This document shows positions 43,937-52,677 of a stretch of DNA of 64,000 bases, in pieces. Position 1 is the stretch's first letter. Every line of letters starts with the position of its first letter. A program made the translations under genes and the position numbers. The DNA comes from JBGAHD01 sp044226395 (GTDB lineage Bacteria > Pseudomonadota > Gammaproteobacteria > Xanthomonadales > Ahniellaceae). Where the stretch lies: contig JBGAHD010000001.1 in NCBI GenBank assembly GCA_044226395.1, positions 806,001 through 870,000 on the forward strand, in the 5' to 3' direction. Below the pieces are notes generated by a model, which saw only the letters and a program-made list of their open reading frames with translations, was not told the origin of the DNA and made no database searches.

Positions 43937-44689
43937 ATGACAAAGCGTCTTGGCGTACTGGCGGCGCTCGCGCTGCTATTGCTCGTCGGCAGCGCGCAAG
44001 CGATCACCGCGGAAGAACTCGTCGCGAAGAACATCGAGGCCCGCGGTGGCATCGACAAGATTCGCGCGATCAATTCCCTGCGCCAGGAGGGGCGCATGCA
44101 GATTTCCTTCGGCGACTTCAAGCTGGAGATGACGTTCCTCGGCATGACGCGTCGCGACGGCATGGTGCGCACCGATGCCTCGCTGCAGGGCCTGACCGCG
44201 ATCACGGCCTATGACGGCAAGGATGCGTGGCAGATCTCGCCGTTCCAGGGCCGCAAGGATCCCGAGAAGCTCTCCGCCGATCAGGCGCGCGATCTCGCCC
44301 GCTCCGCCGACATCGACGGCCCGCTGATCGATTGGAAAGCCAAGGGCCATCGCCTCGAATACCTCGGCACCGAGGACGTCGACGGCACCCTGGCGCACAA
44401 GCTCAAGCTGACGTTGAAGGATGGCGACACGCAGTTCTGGTTCCTCGATCCGGATTACTTCCTCGAGATTCGCGTGCTCACGCGCAGCAAGGTGCGCGGC
44501 GCCGAAGTGGAGCAGGAAACCGATCTGGGCAATTACGAGTTGGTCAATGGCGTGTACCTGCCCTTCTCGATCGAAAGCGGTCCGAAGGGTGGCCCCAAGG
44601 GGCAGAAGATCACGATTGAACGCGTCGAGGTCAATACCGATCTCGATGAAGCGCAATTCCATTTCCCCGCGCCGGTCGCGGCGCACTGA
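43937..44689 (+). CDS. Exported LolA-like outer membrane lipoprotein-sorting family protein
   Basis: 250 residues from ATG 43937 (GGGAGAGG ahead). Signal peptide LGVLAALALLLLVGSAQA; the mature part ITAEELVAKNIEARGGIDKI is the usual start of this family, followed by beta strands (MTFLGMTRRDGMVR, AITAYDGKDAWQISPFQG, YLPFSIESG). It binds lipid or lipoprotein-like ligand by fold; true LolA function is not shown. It lies 12 bases before the BNR protein, so the two are an operon. The upstream 230 bases hold no gene. Confidence 0.75.
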   Translation: MTKRLGVLAALALLLLVGSAQAITAEELVAKNIEARGGIDKIRAINSLRQEGRMQISFGDFKLEMTFLGMTRRDGMVRTDASLQGLTAITAYDGKDAWQISPFQGRKDPEKLSADQARDLARSADIDGPLIDWKAKGHRLEYLGTEDVDGTLAHKLKLTLKDGDTQFWFLDPDYFLEIRVLTRSKVRGAEVEQETDLGNYELVNGVYLPFSIESGPKGGPKGQKITIERVEVNTDLDEAQFHFPAPVAAH

Positions 44690-44701
44690 GGAGCGAAGAT
44701 C

Positions 44702-47700
44702 ATGAAGCATTCCCTTTCGCTCAGTGCCAGCATCGTCGCGCTGTTGTTGGCGTCGCACGGCGTCACCGCGCAACCTCGGAACGCGCCTGTGACGGCGCGC
44801 TTCGATTCCGGCGCGCTGTCGGGTCTAGGCGCGCGCAACATCGGCTCGGCCACGATGAGCGGCCGCATTTCCGCCATCGACGCGCGCGCCAGTGACGACG
44901 GCAAGACCACGGTCTTCGTCGGCGCCGCCAGCGGCGGCGTGTGGAAATCGATCGATGGCGCGACCACGTTCAAGCCGGTGTTCGATCAGCAGCCCGTGCA
45001 GTCGATTGGCGCGATCACCATCGATCAACGCGATCCTTCGATCGTCTGGGTCGGCACCGGTGAATCGTGGACGCGCAATTCCGTGTCCGTGGGCAATGGC
45101 ATCTACAAATCGACCGATGGCGGCGAGAGTTTCACCCACATGGGTCTGCCGGAATCGGAGCGCATCAACCGCATCCTGGTCGATCCGCGCAACAGCGACA
45201 ACGTGCTCGTCTGCGTGCCGGGCAAGTTGTGGAGCGACTCGACCGATCGCGGCCTGTATCGCACCACCGACGGCGGCAAGACGTGGTCGCTGGTGTTGAA
45301 GAGCAAGAGCCCGTCGACCGGTTGCTCGGGCCTCACGCGCGACGCGAAGAATCCCGATGTGTTGTGGGCGGGTCTGTGGGATTTCCGTCGCCAGGGCTGG
45401 ACCTTCCGCTCCGGCGGCAATGGTCCCGACGCCACCAGCGCCAGCGGCGTGTTCCGTTCGAGCGATGGCGGCACGACTTGGCAAGAAGTCACCGCGGAAA
45501 ATACCAAGGGCCTGCCGCCCAAGCCCTGGGGCCGCAGCGAGATCGAGATCGCGCCCAGCGATTCCAAGCGCGTTTATCTGTTCATCGAGTCGGCCGATTC
45601 GGCGCTCTACGTGTCCGATGACGGCGGCAAGACCTTCGAGGCGCGCGACAAGAGTCAGATGATGGTCTGGCGTCCGTTCTACTTCGCCAACATCGTGGTC
45701 GACCCGACCAATGCCGATCGTCTGTTCAAGATGAATCTGGGGCTGATCGTGTCGGAAGACGCGGGCCGCAGTTTCCAGGGCGCGGGCGGTGGTTCGCACG
45801 GCGACTGGCATGACCTGTGGATCGATCCGCGCAATCCCAAGCACATCATCGGCGGCGATGATGGCGGCTTGTTCATCTCCCACGACGGCGGCAATCGCTG
45901 GTGGAAGGGCAACAACCTGCCGATCTCGCAGTTCTATCACGTCAGCACCGATGATCAGGATCCCTACCAGGTCTACGGCGGCTTGCAGGACAACAGTTCG
46001 TGGGTGGGCGACTCGGCGTATCCGGGGGGCATCTCGAACAGTCGCTGGGAAAATCTCTACGGCGGCGATGGCTTCTGGGTGTTCGCCGATCCCAGCGATC
46101 CCAACTTGGTCTACGCCGAATCGCAAGGTGGCTACATCGGTCGCATCGATCGTCGCAGCCTCGCCACGCGCGATATTCAGCCCAAGGCGGGTTTCCGCGA
46201 GAAGCTGCGCTTCAACTGGAACGCGCCGATTCACGTGAGCCCGAACGAGAAAGGCACGATCTACATCGGTTCGCAGTTCCTGTTCCGCTCGCGTGATCAA
46301 GGCCAGACTTGGGATCGCATCTCGCCCGACCTGACGACCAATGATCCGCAGAAGCAGCGTCAAGAAGAATCCGGCGGCATCACGGTCGACAACTCGTCGG
46401 CGGAGATGCACACCACGATCTACTCGATCTCCGAATCGCCGAAGGACGGTCAGACGATCTGGGTCGGCACCGATGACGGCAACCTGCAGATCACGCGCGA
46501 TGGCGGCAAGACTTGGCGCAATGTCGTGGGCAATGTGAAGGGTCTGCCCAAGGCGTCGTGGGTTTCGTGGGTCGAAGCCAGCCGACACGACGCGGCCACG
46601 GCTTACGCGACCTTTGATCGCCACACCTTCGGCGACATGGCACCTTATGTCTACAAGACCTCGGACTACGGCCAGAGCTGGACGCGCATCGCCGGCCCCG
46701 AGCAAGGCCTGCGCGGTTACGCGCACGTGGTGAAGGAAGACAGCGAGAACCCGCGCCTGCTCTTCGTCGGCACCGAATTCGGCCTGTGGGCCTCGATCGA
46801 CGGTGGGGCGCAGTGGGCGGCGTTCAAGGGCAATGACTTCCCGTCGGTCGCCGTACGCGACATCGTGATCCAGCCGCGCGAGAACGACGTGGTGCTCGCC
46901 ACCCACGGTCGCGGCATCTGGATCATCGACGACATCACGCCGCTGCGCGAACTATCGGCGCAGACGATGAACGAGGAAGCCGTGTTCCTGAAGGCGCGCG
47001 CCGTGCAGCAGCGCATGCCGGGCAATGGCGGTTGGGTCGAGGGTGACGCCACCTTCGTCGGCGCCAATCCGCCGACCGGCGCGGTGATCACTTACTACCA
47101 GCGCACGCGTCATCTGTTCGGGCCGATTCGTTTGGAAATTCTCGACGCCGAAGGCAAGGTGATCGACACCTTGCCGGCGTCCAAGCGTCGCGGCATTAAT
47201 CGCGTCAGCTGGAACATGCGCGTGGCCCCGCCGCGCGTGCCGAAGGCGGCACAGATCGCGTTCAACTCGACGCAAGGGCCGCGCGTGTTGCCGGGCACGT
47301 ACACGGTGCGCCTGACCAAGGGCAAGCAAGTGCTGGAGTCGAAGCTCGTCATCGGCCTCGACCGTCGCGCCACGTACACCGTCGACGATCGCAAGGTGCA
47401 GTTCGATGCCGCGATGCGCGTGCACGCGATCTTTGGTCGCATGAGCGCGCTGGCCGATCGCATCAACTATGCCCGCGCCATGGCCGATCAGATCGGCGCG
47501 CAATTGCCGGCCAACGACAAGCTGCGCCGCGACCTCGCGACCTTCGCCGCCGACGCCGACGTGGTGCGCAAGCTCATCGTCGCGACCAAGGAAGGCGGCG
47601 CGATCACCGGCGAAGAGCGCCTGCGCGAGCATACCGACACCTTGTACGGCGCGATCATGTCGTACGAAGGCCGTCCGGCGCAGTATCAGATCGAGCGCAC

Positions 47701-47932
47701 CGAAGTGCTCGAGCGCGAACTCGCCGACATCGAGGCGCAGTTCCAGGCCCTGGCGAGCAAGTCGCTGCCCAAGCTCAACGAGCAGCTCAAGGCCAAGGGT
47801 CTGCCCGAGATCGCGCCGCCGCAAGGCCCGGGCAAGCCGACGGCGGATGTGTCGTCGGCGGATCTGCAGGCGGCGTTCGCGTACTTCCTCGGTCGTCAGG
47901 TCAATCGCGTGCAGTTCACCGAGCGCGATTGA
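44702..47932 (+). CDS. Secreted BNR/VPS10-like propeller protein
   Basis: 1076 residues. Signal peptide SIVALLLASHGVTA. Residues about 40-760 are made of beta-propeller blades with Asp-box (BNR) motifs: STDGGESF, TTDGGKTWS, SSDGGTTWQ, SDDGGKTFE, SHDGGNRWW, TRDGGKTWR. After that come an Ig-like region (810-920) and a helical C-terminus. Sortilin-like/glycosyl hydrolase-type family, usually annotated as 'glycosyl hydrolase' although catalytic residues are not evident. Probably periplasmic or secreted; substrate unknown. Forms an operon with the LolA-like gene. Confidence 0.8.
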   Translation: MKHSLSLSASIVALLLASHGVTAQPRNAPVTARFDSGALSGLGARNIGSATMSGRISAIDARASDDGKTTVFVGAASGGVWKSIDGATTFKPVFDQQPVQSIGAITIDQRDPSIVWVGTGESWTRNSVSVGNGIYKSTDGGESFTHMGLPESERINRILVDPRNSDNVLVCVPGKLWSDSTDRGLYRTTDGGKTWSLVLKSKSPSTGCSGLTRDAKNPDVLWAGLWDFRRQGWTFRSGGNGPDATSASGVFRSSDGGTTWQEVTAENTKGLPPKPWGRSEIEIAPSDSKRVYLFIESADSALYVSDDGGKTFEARDKSQMMVWRPFYFANIVVDPTNADRLFKMNLGLIVSEDAGRSFQGAGGGSHGDWHDLWIDPRNPKHIIGGDDGGLFISHDGGNRWWKGNNLPISQFYHVSTDDQDPYQVYGGLQDNSSWVGDSAYPGGISNSRWENLYGGDGFWVFADPSDPNLVYAESQGGYIGRIDRRSLATRDIQPKAGFREKLRFNWNAPIHVSPNEKGTIYIGSQFLFRSRDQGQTWDRISPDLTTNDPQKQRQEESGGITVDNSSAEMHTTIYSISESPKDGQTIWVGTDDGNLQITRDGGKTWRNVVGNVKGLPKASWVSWVEASRHDAATAYATFDRHTFGDMAPYVYKTSDYGQSWTRIAGPEQGLRGYAHVVKEDSENPRLLFVGTEFGLWASIDGGAQWAAFKGNDFPSVAVRDIVIQPRENDVVLATHGRGIWIIDDITPLRELSAQTMNEEAVFLKARAVQQRMPGNGGWVEGDATFVGANPPTGAVITYYQRTRHLFGPIRLEILDAEGKVIDTLPASKRRGINRVSWNMRVAPPRVPKAAQIAFNSTQGPRVLPGTYTVRLTKGKQVLESKLVIGLDRRATYTVDDRKVQFDAAMRVHAIFGRMSALADRINYARAMADQIGAQLPANDKLRRDLATFAADADVVRKLIVATKEGGAITGEERLREHTDTLYGAIMSYEGRPAQYQIERTEVLERELADIEAQFQALASKSLPKLNEQLKAKGLPEIAPPQGPGKPTADVSSADLQAAFAYFLGRQVNRVQFTERD

Positions 47933-47956
47933 GGGGCGCGAGGCGCTAGATCAACG

Positions 47957-47987
47957 GCGCGGTCCACGCTTCGAGTGTGGATCGCGC
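47957..47987. repeat. 11-bp hairpin after the BNR gene
   Basis: GCGCG-G-TCCAC, 9-base loop, GTGGA-T-CGCGC (one G-U type pair). 25 bases after the BNR stop. No T-run. Confidence 0.55.
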
Positions 47988-48012
47988 TGTCCAAGTGAGA
48001 TGTTACGAAGAA

Positions 48013-48038
48013 GCCGAGCGCTCGATCGAGCGCTCGGC
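48013..48038. repeat. 26-bp perfect palindrome
   Basis: The half-site is GCCGAGCGCTCGA followed by its exact complement. It lies between two convergent genes and follows another hairpin. A factor-free terminator would need a T-run, which is missing. Confidence 0.7.
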
Positions 48039-48125
48039 ACTCGCCGAATCGACTTGTCGATCGCGCCTCGCAAACCGGTCGAGGGTGATCGGAAATCTCC
48101 CCTCGCCTACACCGCCACGAACGAA

Positions 48126-48683
48126 TTACTTCTTCGCGTCATCCGGCCACAACACGGCCAAGGGGCCATCGGGCAGCGGCCCGCGCGCGCGCGGATCGTT
48201 TTGCGTCGCGGCCCAAGCCTTCGGAATCACCAGCGGCAAGCCCGCGGCATCGGGCGCGCGACCGCCGCCCCAGATGTCGACATGCAGGGCCAAGGCGATC
48301 GGGCCTTTCTGTACTTCGATCGGTTGAATCTTGCTCATCGCGTCGATCATGGCCTGCACGAGCTTGGGATCGATCAGGTCTTCGCCTTGCTCGATCCAGA
48401 ACCGCGCCTGGCGACCCGGCTTGATCGCGACCACGATGGCGGCGCTCACTCCGCGCGGGCCACGCGGCGAATGCTCAAGCACGCCCGTGGCGGCCTCGAT
48501 GATCGACGAGAAATACGTCGCGCTCGCCTCCGAGGAATGCTCGCCGAGCCGATCGGCCAAGACATTCTCGGGCTGATAGCGCGAGAGCTTGGTCATGGTC
48601 AACACGGGCAGCGCCTGCGCCATCGCGGCGCCGGACACGATCAGGCCAAGCACGGCCACGAAGCAGATGGACAGAACGCGCAT
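48126..48683 (-). CDS. Unknown exported protein
   Basis: 185 residues from ATG 48681-48683 (CGAGGTGAAC ahead). Signal peptide MRVLSICFVAVLGLIVSGA with AMA|QA as the likely cut. The mature part (LTMTKLSRYQPENVLADRL, ARFWIEQGEDLIDPKLVQAM, KGPIALALHVDIWGGGRAP) is not recognised. No membrane anchor. Convergent to the BNR gene, from which it is separated by two strong hairpins. Confidence 0.65.
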   Translation of the reverse strand: MRVLSICFVAVLGLIVSGAAMAQALPVLTMTKLSRYQPENVLADRLGEHSSEASATYFSSIIEAATGVLEHSPRGPRGVSAAIVVAIKPGRQARFWIEQGEDLIDPKLVQAMIDAMSKIQPIEVQKGPIALALHVDIWGGGRAPDAAGLPLVIPKAWAATQNDPRARGPLPDGPLAVLWPDDAKK

Positions 48684-48783
48684 GTTCACCTCGAACGGAA
48701 AACTGCGCGCACTGTGCGATACGACCGGCGCCCTGTCCACTCGCGGCGCGCTTGCGCGCGCAAGCGGCCGACCGGCGGCGCGT

Positions 48784-49371
48784 TCAGCGCTTGCCCGCGC
48801 CCGGATATAGAAAACAACCCTGAATGTGATCGTTGACCATGCCCGTGGCCTGCATGAAGGCGTAGCAGATGGTCGAACCGACGAAGTTGAATCCGCGCTT
48901 GGCCAGGGCCTTGCTCATGGCATCGGATTGCTCCGTCTTGGCTGGCACGTCGCCGCGGCCTTTGAAGCGATTGATCACGGGCTTGCCGCCCACGAATTGC
49001 CACAGGTACTGATCGAGCGAACCAAACTCGTCGCGCAGTTTCAAGGTGGCCTTGGCATTGCGGATCGCCGATTCGATCTTCAGGCGATTACGCACGATGC
49101 CTTCGTTCTTGAGCAGCTTCTCCACGCGCGCTGGCGTGTAGCGCGCCACGCGCTCGACTTCGAAATTGTCGAAGGCTTCGCGATAAGCCTCGCGCTTGCG
49201 TAGCACCGTGATCCAACTCAAGCCCGCCTGCGCGCCTTCGAGGATGAGCATCTCGAACAGATGGCGATCGTCGTGCTGGGGCTTGCCCCATTCCTCGTCG
49301 TGATAGCGCACGTACAAGGGATCGTCGCCGCACCAGAAGCAGCGTGACACGGGTTTGGCGGTGGGACTCAT
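48784..49371 (-). CDS. tag: DNA-3-methyladenine glycosylase I
   Basis: 195 residues. Starts with zinc-binding Cys (SRCFWCGDDPLYVRYHDEEWG), then LEGAQAGLSWITVLRKREAYREAF, ESAIRNAKA, LAKRGFNFVGSTICYAFMQATG and GMVNDHIQGCFL, all Tag family. It removes 3-methyladenine from DNA. ATG 49369-49371 overlaps the stop of the 1020-residue gene upstream (ATGA), so it is translationally coupled to an unrelated partner. Confidence 0.94.
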   Translation of the reverse strand: MSPTAKPVSRCFWCGDDPLYVRYHDEEWGKPQHDDRHLFEMLILEGAQAGLSWITVLRKREAYREAFDNFEVERVARYTPARVEKLLKNEGIVRNRLKIESAIRNAKATLKLRDEFGSLDQYLWQFVGGKPVINRFKGRGDVPAKTEQSDAMSKALAKRGFNFVGSTICYAFMQATGMVNDHIQGCFLYPGAGKR

Positions 49372-52300
49372 TCGCGTAGGTGCTCCTCGGCATCGGTCGG
49401 CAACAGAAAGGCGTGCTCGGTGCGGGGATCGCCCGGCTCGACCACATCGGGATTGCGCAGGCCTTCGAGGAACTGCACGTCGTAGATCTCGCGCACGTCG
49501 CCCTCGAAACGCAGAAAACCCATCACGCGGCCATCGCGCGTATCGACGGCCCACACGCCGCAATGGCGATCGTGCTCGCGATCGGCAATGGGCACGCCGG
49601 CGAACAGCGATTCGCGCACCTGCGACAAACCCACGAAAGCGTAAGGCCCCACGAAACACAGGCCGCGCGTGAACCCCGGCAGCGTCGCCACGGTGTCGAC
49701 GCGACCACTGGCCAGATCGACCGTGCTCAGCGTGCCGCGGCCGGATTCCAGCACCCAGAGTTTGCCCTGATGCCAACGCGGTGAATGCGGCATGCACAGG
49801 CCGCGCGCGATGCATTCGTGCGTATCGATCTCAATCAGCACGCCGCCCACGCCCTTCTGTTCGCGCCAGCCTTGCTTGACGTCGCTCTCGCCGAGCGCGG
49901 TGACGTAGCGCGGCTTGTCGTCGACGATGGCGAGGCCATTGAGGTGACAGCGATCTTCCGCCGCCAGCGCGGTGACAAAACGCGGCCGCCAGCGCGGTAC
50001 GAAACTGTGCTGCCCATCGAGCGTCGCCAGGCACGAGAAGCGCGTGTTGACCACCCACAGCTCATCGCCCGCGAAGGCCATGTCGTGCACGCGAATGTCG
50101 CCGGTGACCTGCGTGCCGGTGGGCATGAAACAGGCATCGAGCGGGACATCGCCGGCCTCGGCCGCGGCCACGCCGGCGTGGTGCTGAAACTCGCAGACAT
50201 GACGCAAGGTGCCCAAGGCAATGCGCGAACCGCGACGCGCGAGGCCCATGGGACTGGCGAACGCGCGCAGATGCGTGTTGAGGCCGGCATCGCGCGGTCG
50301 CGCCAGAATCAATCGACCGCTTTGATACGTGGTGATGGCGAGTGAACCGCCGGCGCGACGCAACAGCTCGGCGAACGACTCGGTGAAGACGCTGGCGAAG
50401 GTCTTGTCGACGTTCGCTTCGATCGGCGTCTTGCGCGCGGGCTTGGCGCTCGCGGAGTCGGTGACGGGTTCGGTGGTGAAGCTCACGTGCTGGCGTCCCG
50501 GGTGCGTGGGCAGATGACGGCGACCGGCCGGTCGCACGGCTGGCGGCTCGGCGAACAATTGATGCGCGCGTTGCGCCTGCGCGGCGACGAGGTGCATGAC
50601 CGGCGCCAGTTCATCGGCATTGCGCTTCCACTTGTTGGGTTCGGGCGACGTCAGCGTGTGACGCGAGCTCGGCAATGGCACGGTGAGTTCGCGATCGAAG
50701 CGCGCGCCGAGAAACTCACACAGGCGCGCGATTTCATCGCGCGGTTGTTCGATCAGTCGATCGTAGCTGGCCACGCACCACGACTCCGGCGGCAAGGCGT
50801 GGAGATCGTCGAGCAGGATACGCACGGTCGCCTGCCATTGGCGCGCGACGATTTCCGCGATCGGCAAGCCGCGCCATTCGCGCCAGCCCGAAGGCAGCAG
50901 CAGCGACCACGGCGGGCCCGACCACTCGGGCAGATTCGGATAAGTGACGAAACGCCCGGATTTCCAGGCGTCGAGCATGCTGCTCAAGGTCTCGCGCGCA
51001 TCGCGGTAGAGATAGATGAAGCGCGCATCGGGAAAAGCCGTCGCCAGGAAGGGAATGCGCAGCGCGTTCTTCGGCGTCTTTTCCAGAAGCCGCGCCGCGT
51101 CGCTGCCTTGCGTTGGCGCGCGACCGTCGCGATCGCGCAAGCGCTCGGCGAAGCGGCGACGCAGTTCTGCCACGACCGTGGGTTCGGCATCGCGCGCGAA
51201 CAAGCGATTGGAATCGAAACCATGCGCGGCCGGATGAAGAGCCTCGATGCCTTCGATCAGCGCGTGACTCTCGCCGCCAATCGTGAAGAAATCCGGCGAC
51301 AGTGCCAAGGTTTCGAACAACAACGACGAGCCCGAGCGCGGCGGCGACACGATGAAGACCGGCGCGGCGAAGGCATCGCTAGGCGTCGAGGTCACGCGTA
51401 CCCGCGATGCATTGACGACGGAGCCCGGCGTCGGCGTCGCGGATCGCGTCACGGCTGACGCCGTGGTTTTCGTCGCGCCACCACACAATTCAGGATTGAG
51501 CGCCACGCGTACGATCCATTGGCGTAGCGCCTCGACCAGATCGACGCCGTTGGGCAAGGGAATACGGCCGGCCAAGGGCGCGATGCTGGCGTCGAAAGCA
51601 CTCAGCACGGAGGCATAGCGGTCGATCGCGCTGGCGTCTTCTCCGTGCTCGGCCCACAAGGCGCGCCAGGCCAGACTTAGCTGTTCCGCGGCCGCGCGCA
51701 CGGTGTCGAGCTCGAGCGACTGCGCGAGGCTGCCCGCTTCGTCGAGTAACTGGCGAACGTGCTGGCGCAGTTCCCACGGACTCATCACGCCGGGTTGATT
51801 GCAGGTCTCCCAGCGGACGTCGGGCATGACATCGCTCGAGAAACTCACTGACCGAGGCGACCACGCCGCCGGCGACGCGAAGGGATCGCGCCCTTCGCGC
51901 AACCAGCGCGCCAAGCCTGGCGAACCGACCGTGTCGATCACCAGATGAATGCGCGCGCTGTCGGCGTCGTTGAGCACATTGTGCGGACGCCAGGTGTCGA
52001 AGACCCAACTCTCGCCCGCGGCCATGTGCACCGCGCGATCGCCGCAGATGAAGCGCACATCGGGCGTGGTGATCACGGGCACGTGCACGCGCAGATGCTC
52101 GGACCAGTAGTAGTTGGTGTCGGTGTGCGGCGTGGCCTCGGCATGGCCTTGCAGACGCATCAGGCGCGTGCGACCGACCACGGTGTCGAGTGTCGCCATG
52201 ACCTGACGCAGCGCCGGCAGGCGCGCGAGCACGGGCGTGGGTCGCATCGGACCCTTGGTCGCGTTGTTGGCGGGGTCGCCATGCGCCGCGACCAGGGGCA

Positions 52301-52430
52301 AGGCGCTGTTGCCCGGATGGCCTTGTGGGTGCGGCAGCCACTGCGATTCCTCGATCGCGAGCACTTCGGCGCGCAGCCGCTCGGCGTCGAACAACAGGGG
52401 CAATTGCAGGAATTCGCTGGGCAGTTTCAT
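49368..52430 (-). CDS. Three-domain protein: Asp/Asn beta-hydroxylase-like, sulfotransferase, TIGR03032 propeller
   Basis: 1020 residues. Domain 1 (1-200): cupin-type dioxygenase of the Asp/Asn beta-hydroxylase kind with HTD (His102, Asp104), His150 in TWRPHNV and Arg160 in ARIHLVID, thus a full iron and oxoglutarate site. Domain 2 (355-630): sulfotransferase with 5'-PAPS loop SPPRSGSSLL (362-371) and 3'-phosphate segment FIYLYRDARETLSS. Domain 3 (680-1010): TIGR03032/DUF4915-type propeller (LARRGSRIALGTLRHVCEF, DACFMPTGTQVTGDIRVHDM, CMPHSPRWHQGKLWVLESG). No signal peptide, so cytoplasmic. Probably modifies a peptide or glycan by hydroxylation and sulfation (inference). Confidence 0.88.
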   Translation of the reverse strand: MKLPSEFLQLPLLFDAERLRAEVLAIEESQWLPHPQGHPGNSALPLVAAHGDPANNATKGPMRPTPVLARLPALRQVMATLDTVVGRTRLMRLQGHAEATPHTDTNYYWSEHLRVHVPVITTPDVRFICGDRAVHMAAGESWVFDTWRPHNVLNDADSARIHLVIDTVGSPGLARWLREGRDPFASPAAWSPRSVSFSSDVMPDVRWETCNQPGVMSPWELRQHVRQLLDEAGSLAQSLELDTVRAAAEQLSLAWRALWAEHGEDASAIDRYASVLSAFDASIAPLAGRIPLPNGVDLVEALRQWIVRVALNPELCGGATKTTASAVTRSATPTPGSVVNASRVRVTSTPSDAFAAPVFIVSPPRSGSSLLFETLALSPDFFTIGGESHALIEGIEALHPAAHGFDSNRLFARDAEPTVVAELRRRFAERLRDRDGRAPTQGSDAARLLEKTPKNALRIPFLATAFPDARFIYLYRDARETLSSMLDAWKSGRFVTYPNLPEWSGPPWSLLLPSGWREWRGLPIAEIVARQWQATVRILLDDLHALPPESWCVASYDRLIEQPRDEIARLCEFLGARFDRELTVPLPSSRHTLTSPEPNKWKRNADELAPVMHLVAAQAQRAHQLFAEPPAVRPAGRRHLPTHPGRQHVSFTTEPVTDSASAKPARKTPIEANVDKTFASVFTESFAELLRRAGGSLAITTYQSGRLILARPRDAGLNTHLRAFASPMGLARRGSRIALGTLRHVCEFQHHAGVAAAEAGDVPLDACFMPTGTQVTGDIRVHDMAFAGDELWVVNTRFSCLATLDGQHSFVPRWRPRFVTALAAEDRCHLNGLAIVDDKPRYVTALGESDVKQGWREQKGVGGVLIEIDTHECIARGLCMPHSPRWHQGKLWVLESGRGTLSTVDLASGRVDTVATLPGFTRGLCFVGPYAFVGLSQVRESLFAGVPIADREHDRHCGVWAVDTRDGRVMGFLRFEGDVREIYDVQFLEGLRNPDVVEPGDPRTEHAFLLPTDAEEHLRE

Positions 52431-52677
52431 GGTGGACGCACGACGACGCGACGGGCGAGCCTAGCCGGCCGGCGCGCTCGGGGGAAGGCATGCGCGCGTC
52501 CCCATCCTCCGTCTCGAGCATGAGCAGCGGCGCTTATCGGGTCGATGCGGGTCTCGCACGCGGATTGCACGGCCCTGGCCGACTGGAAAAAATGTTTGAC
52601 GGCGGTCACAAATTCGCGCGGATGGCCTAGACTCGGACCTTCCGGAACATCGATCGAGCCGGCCATCGGGGGACACC

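Noticed and set aside
44825..46906. 693-codon open frame opposite the BNR gene
   Set aside because: Antisense shadow without recognisable domains.
47469..48836. 455-codon frame overlapping the end of the BNR gene
   Set aside because: Out of frame with the BNR protein, Arg/Ser-rich, crosses the two palindromes and an opposite-strand gene.
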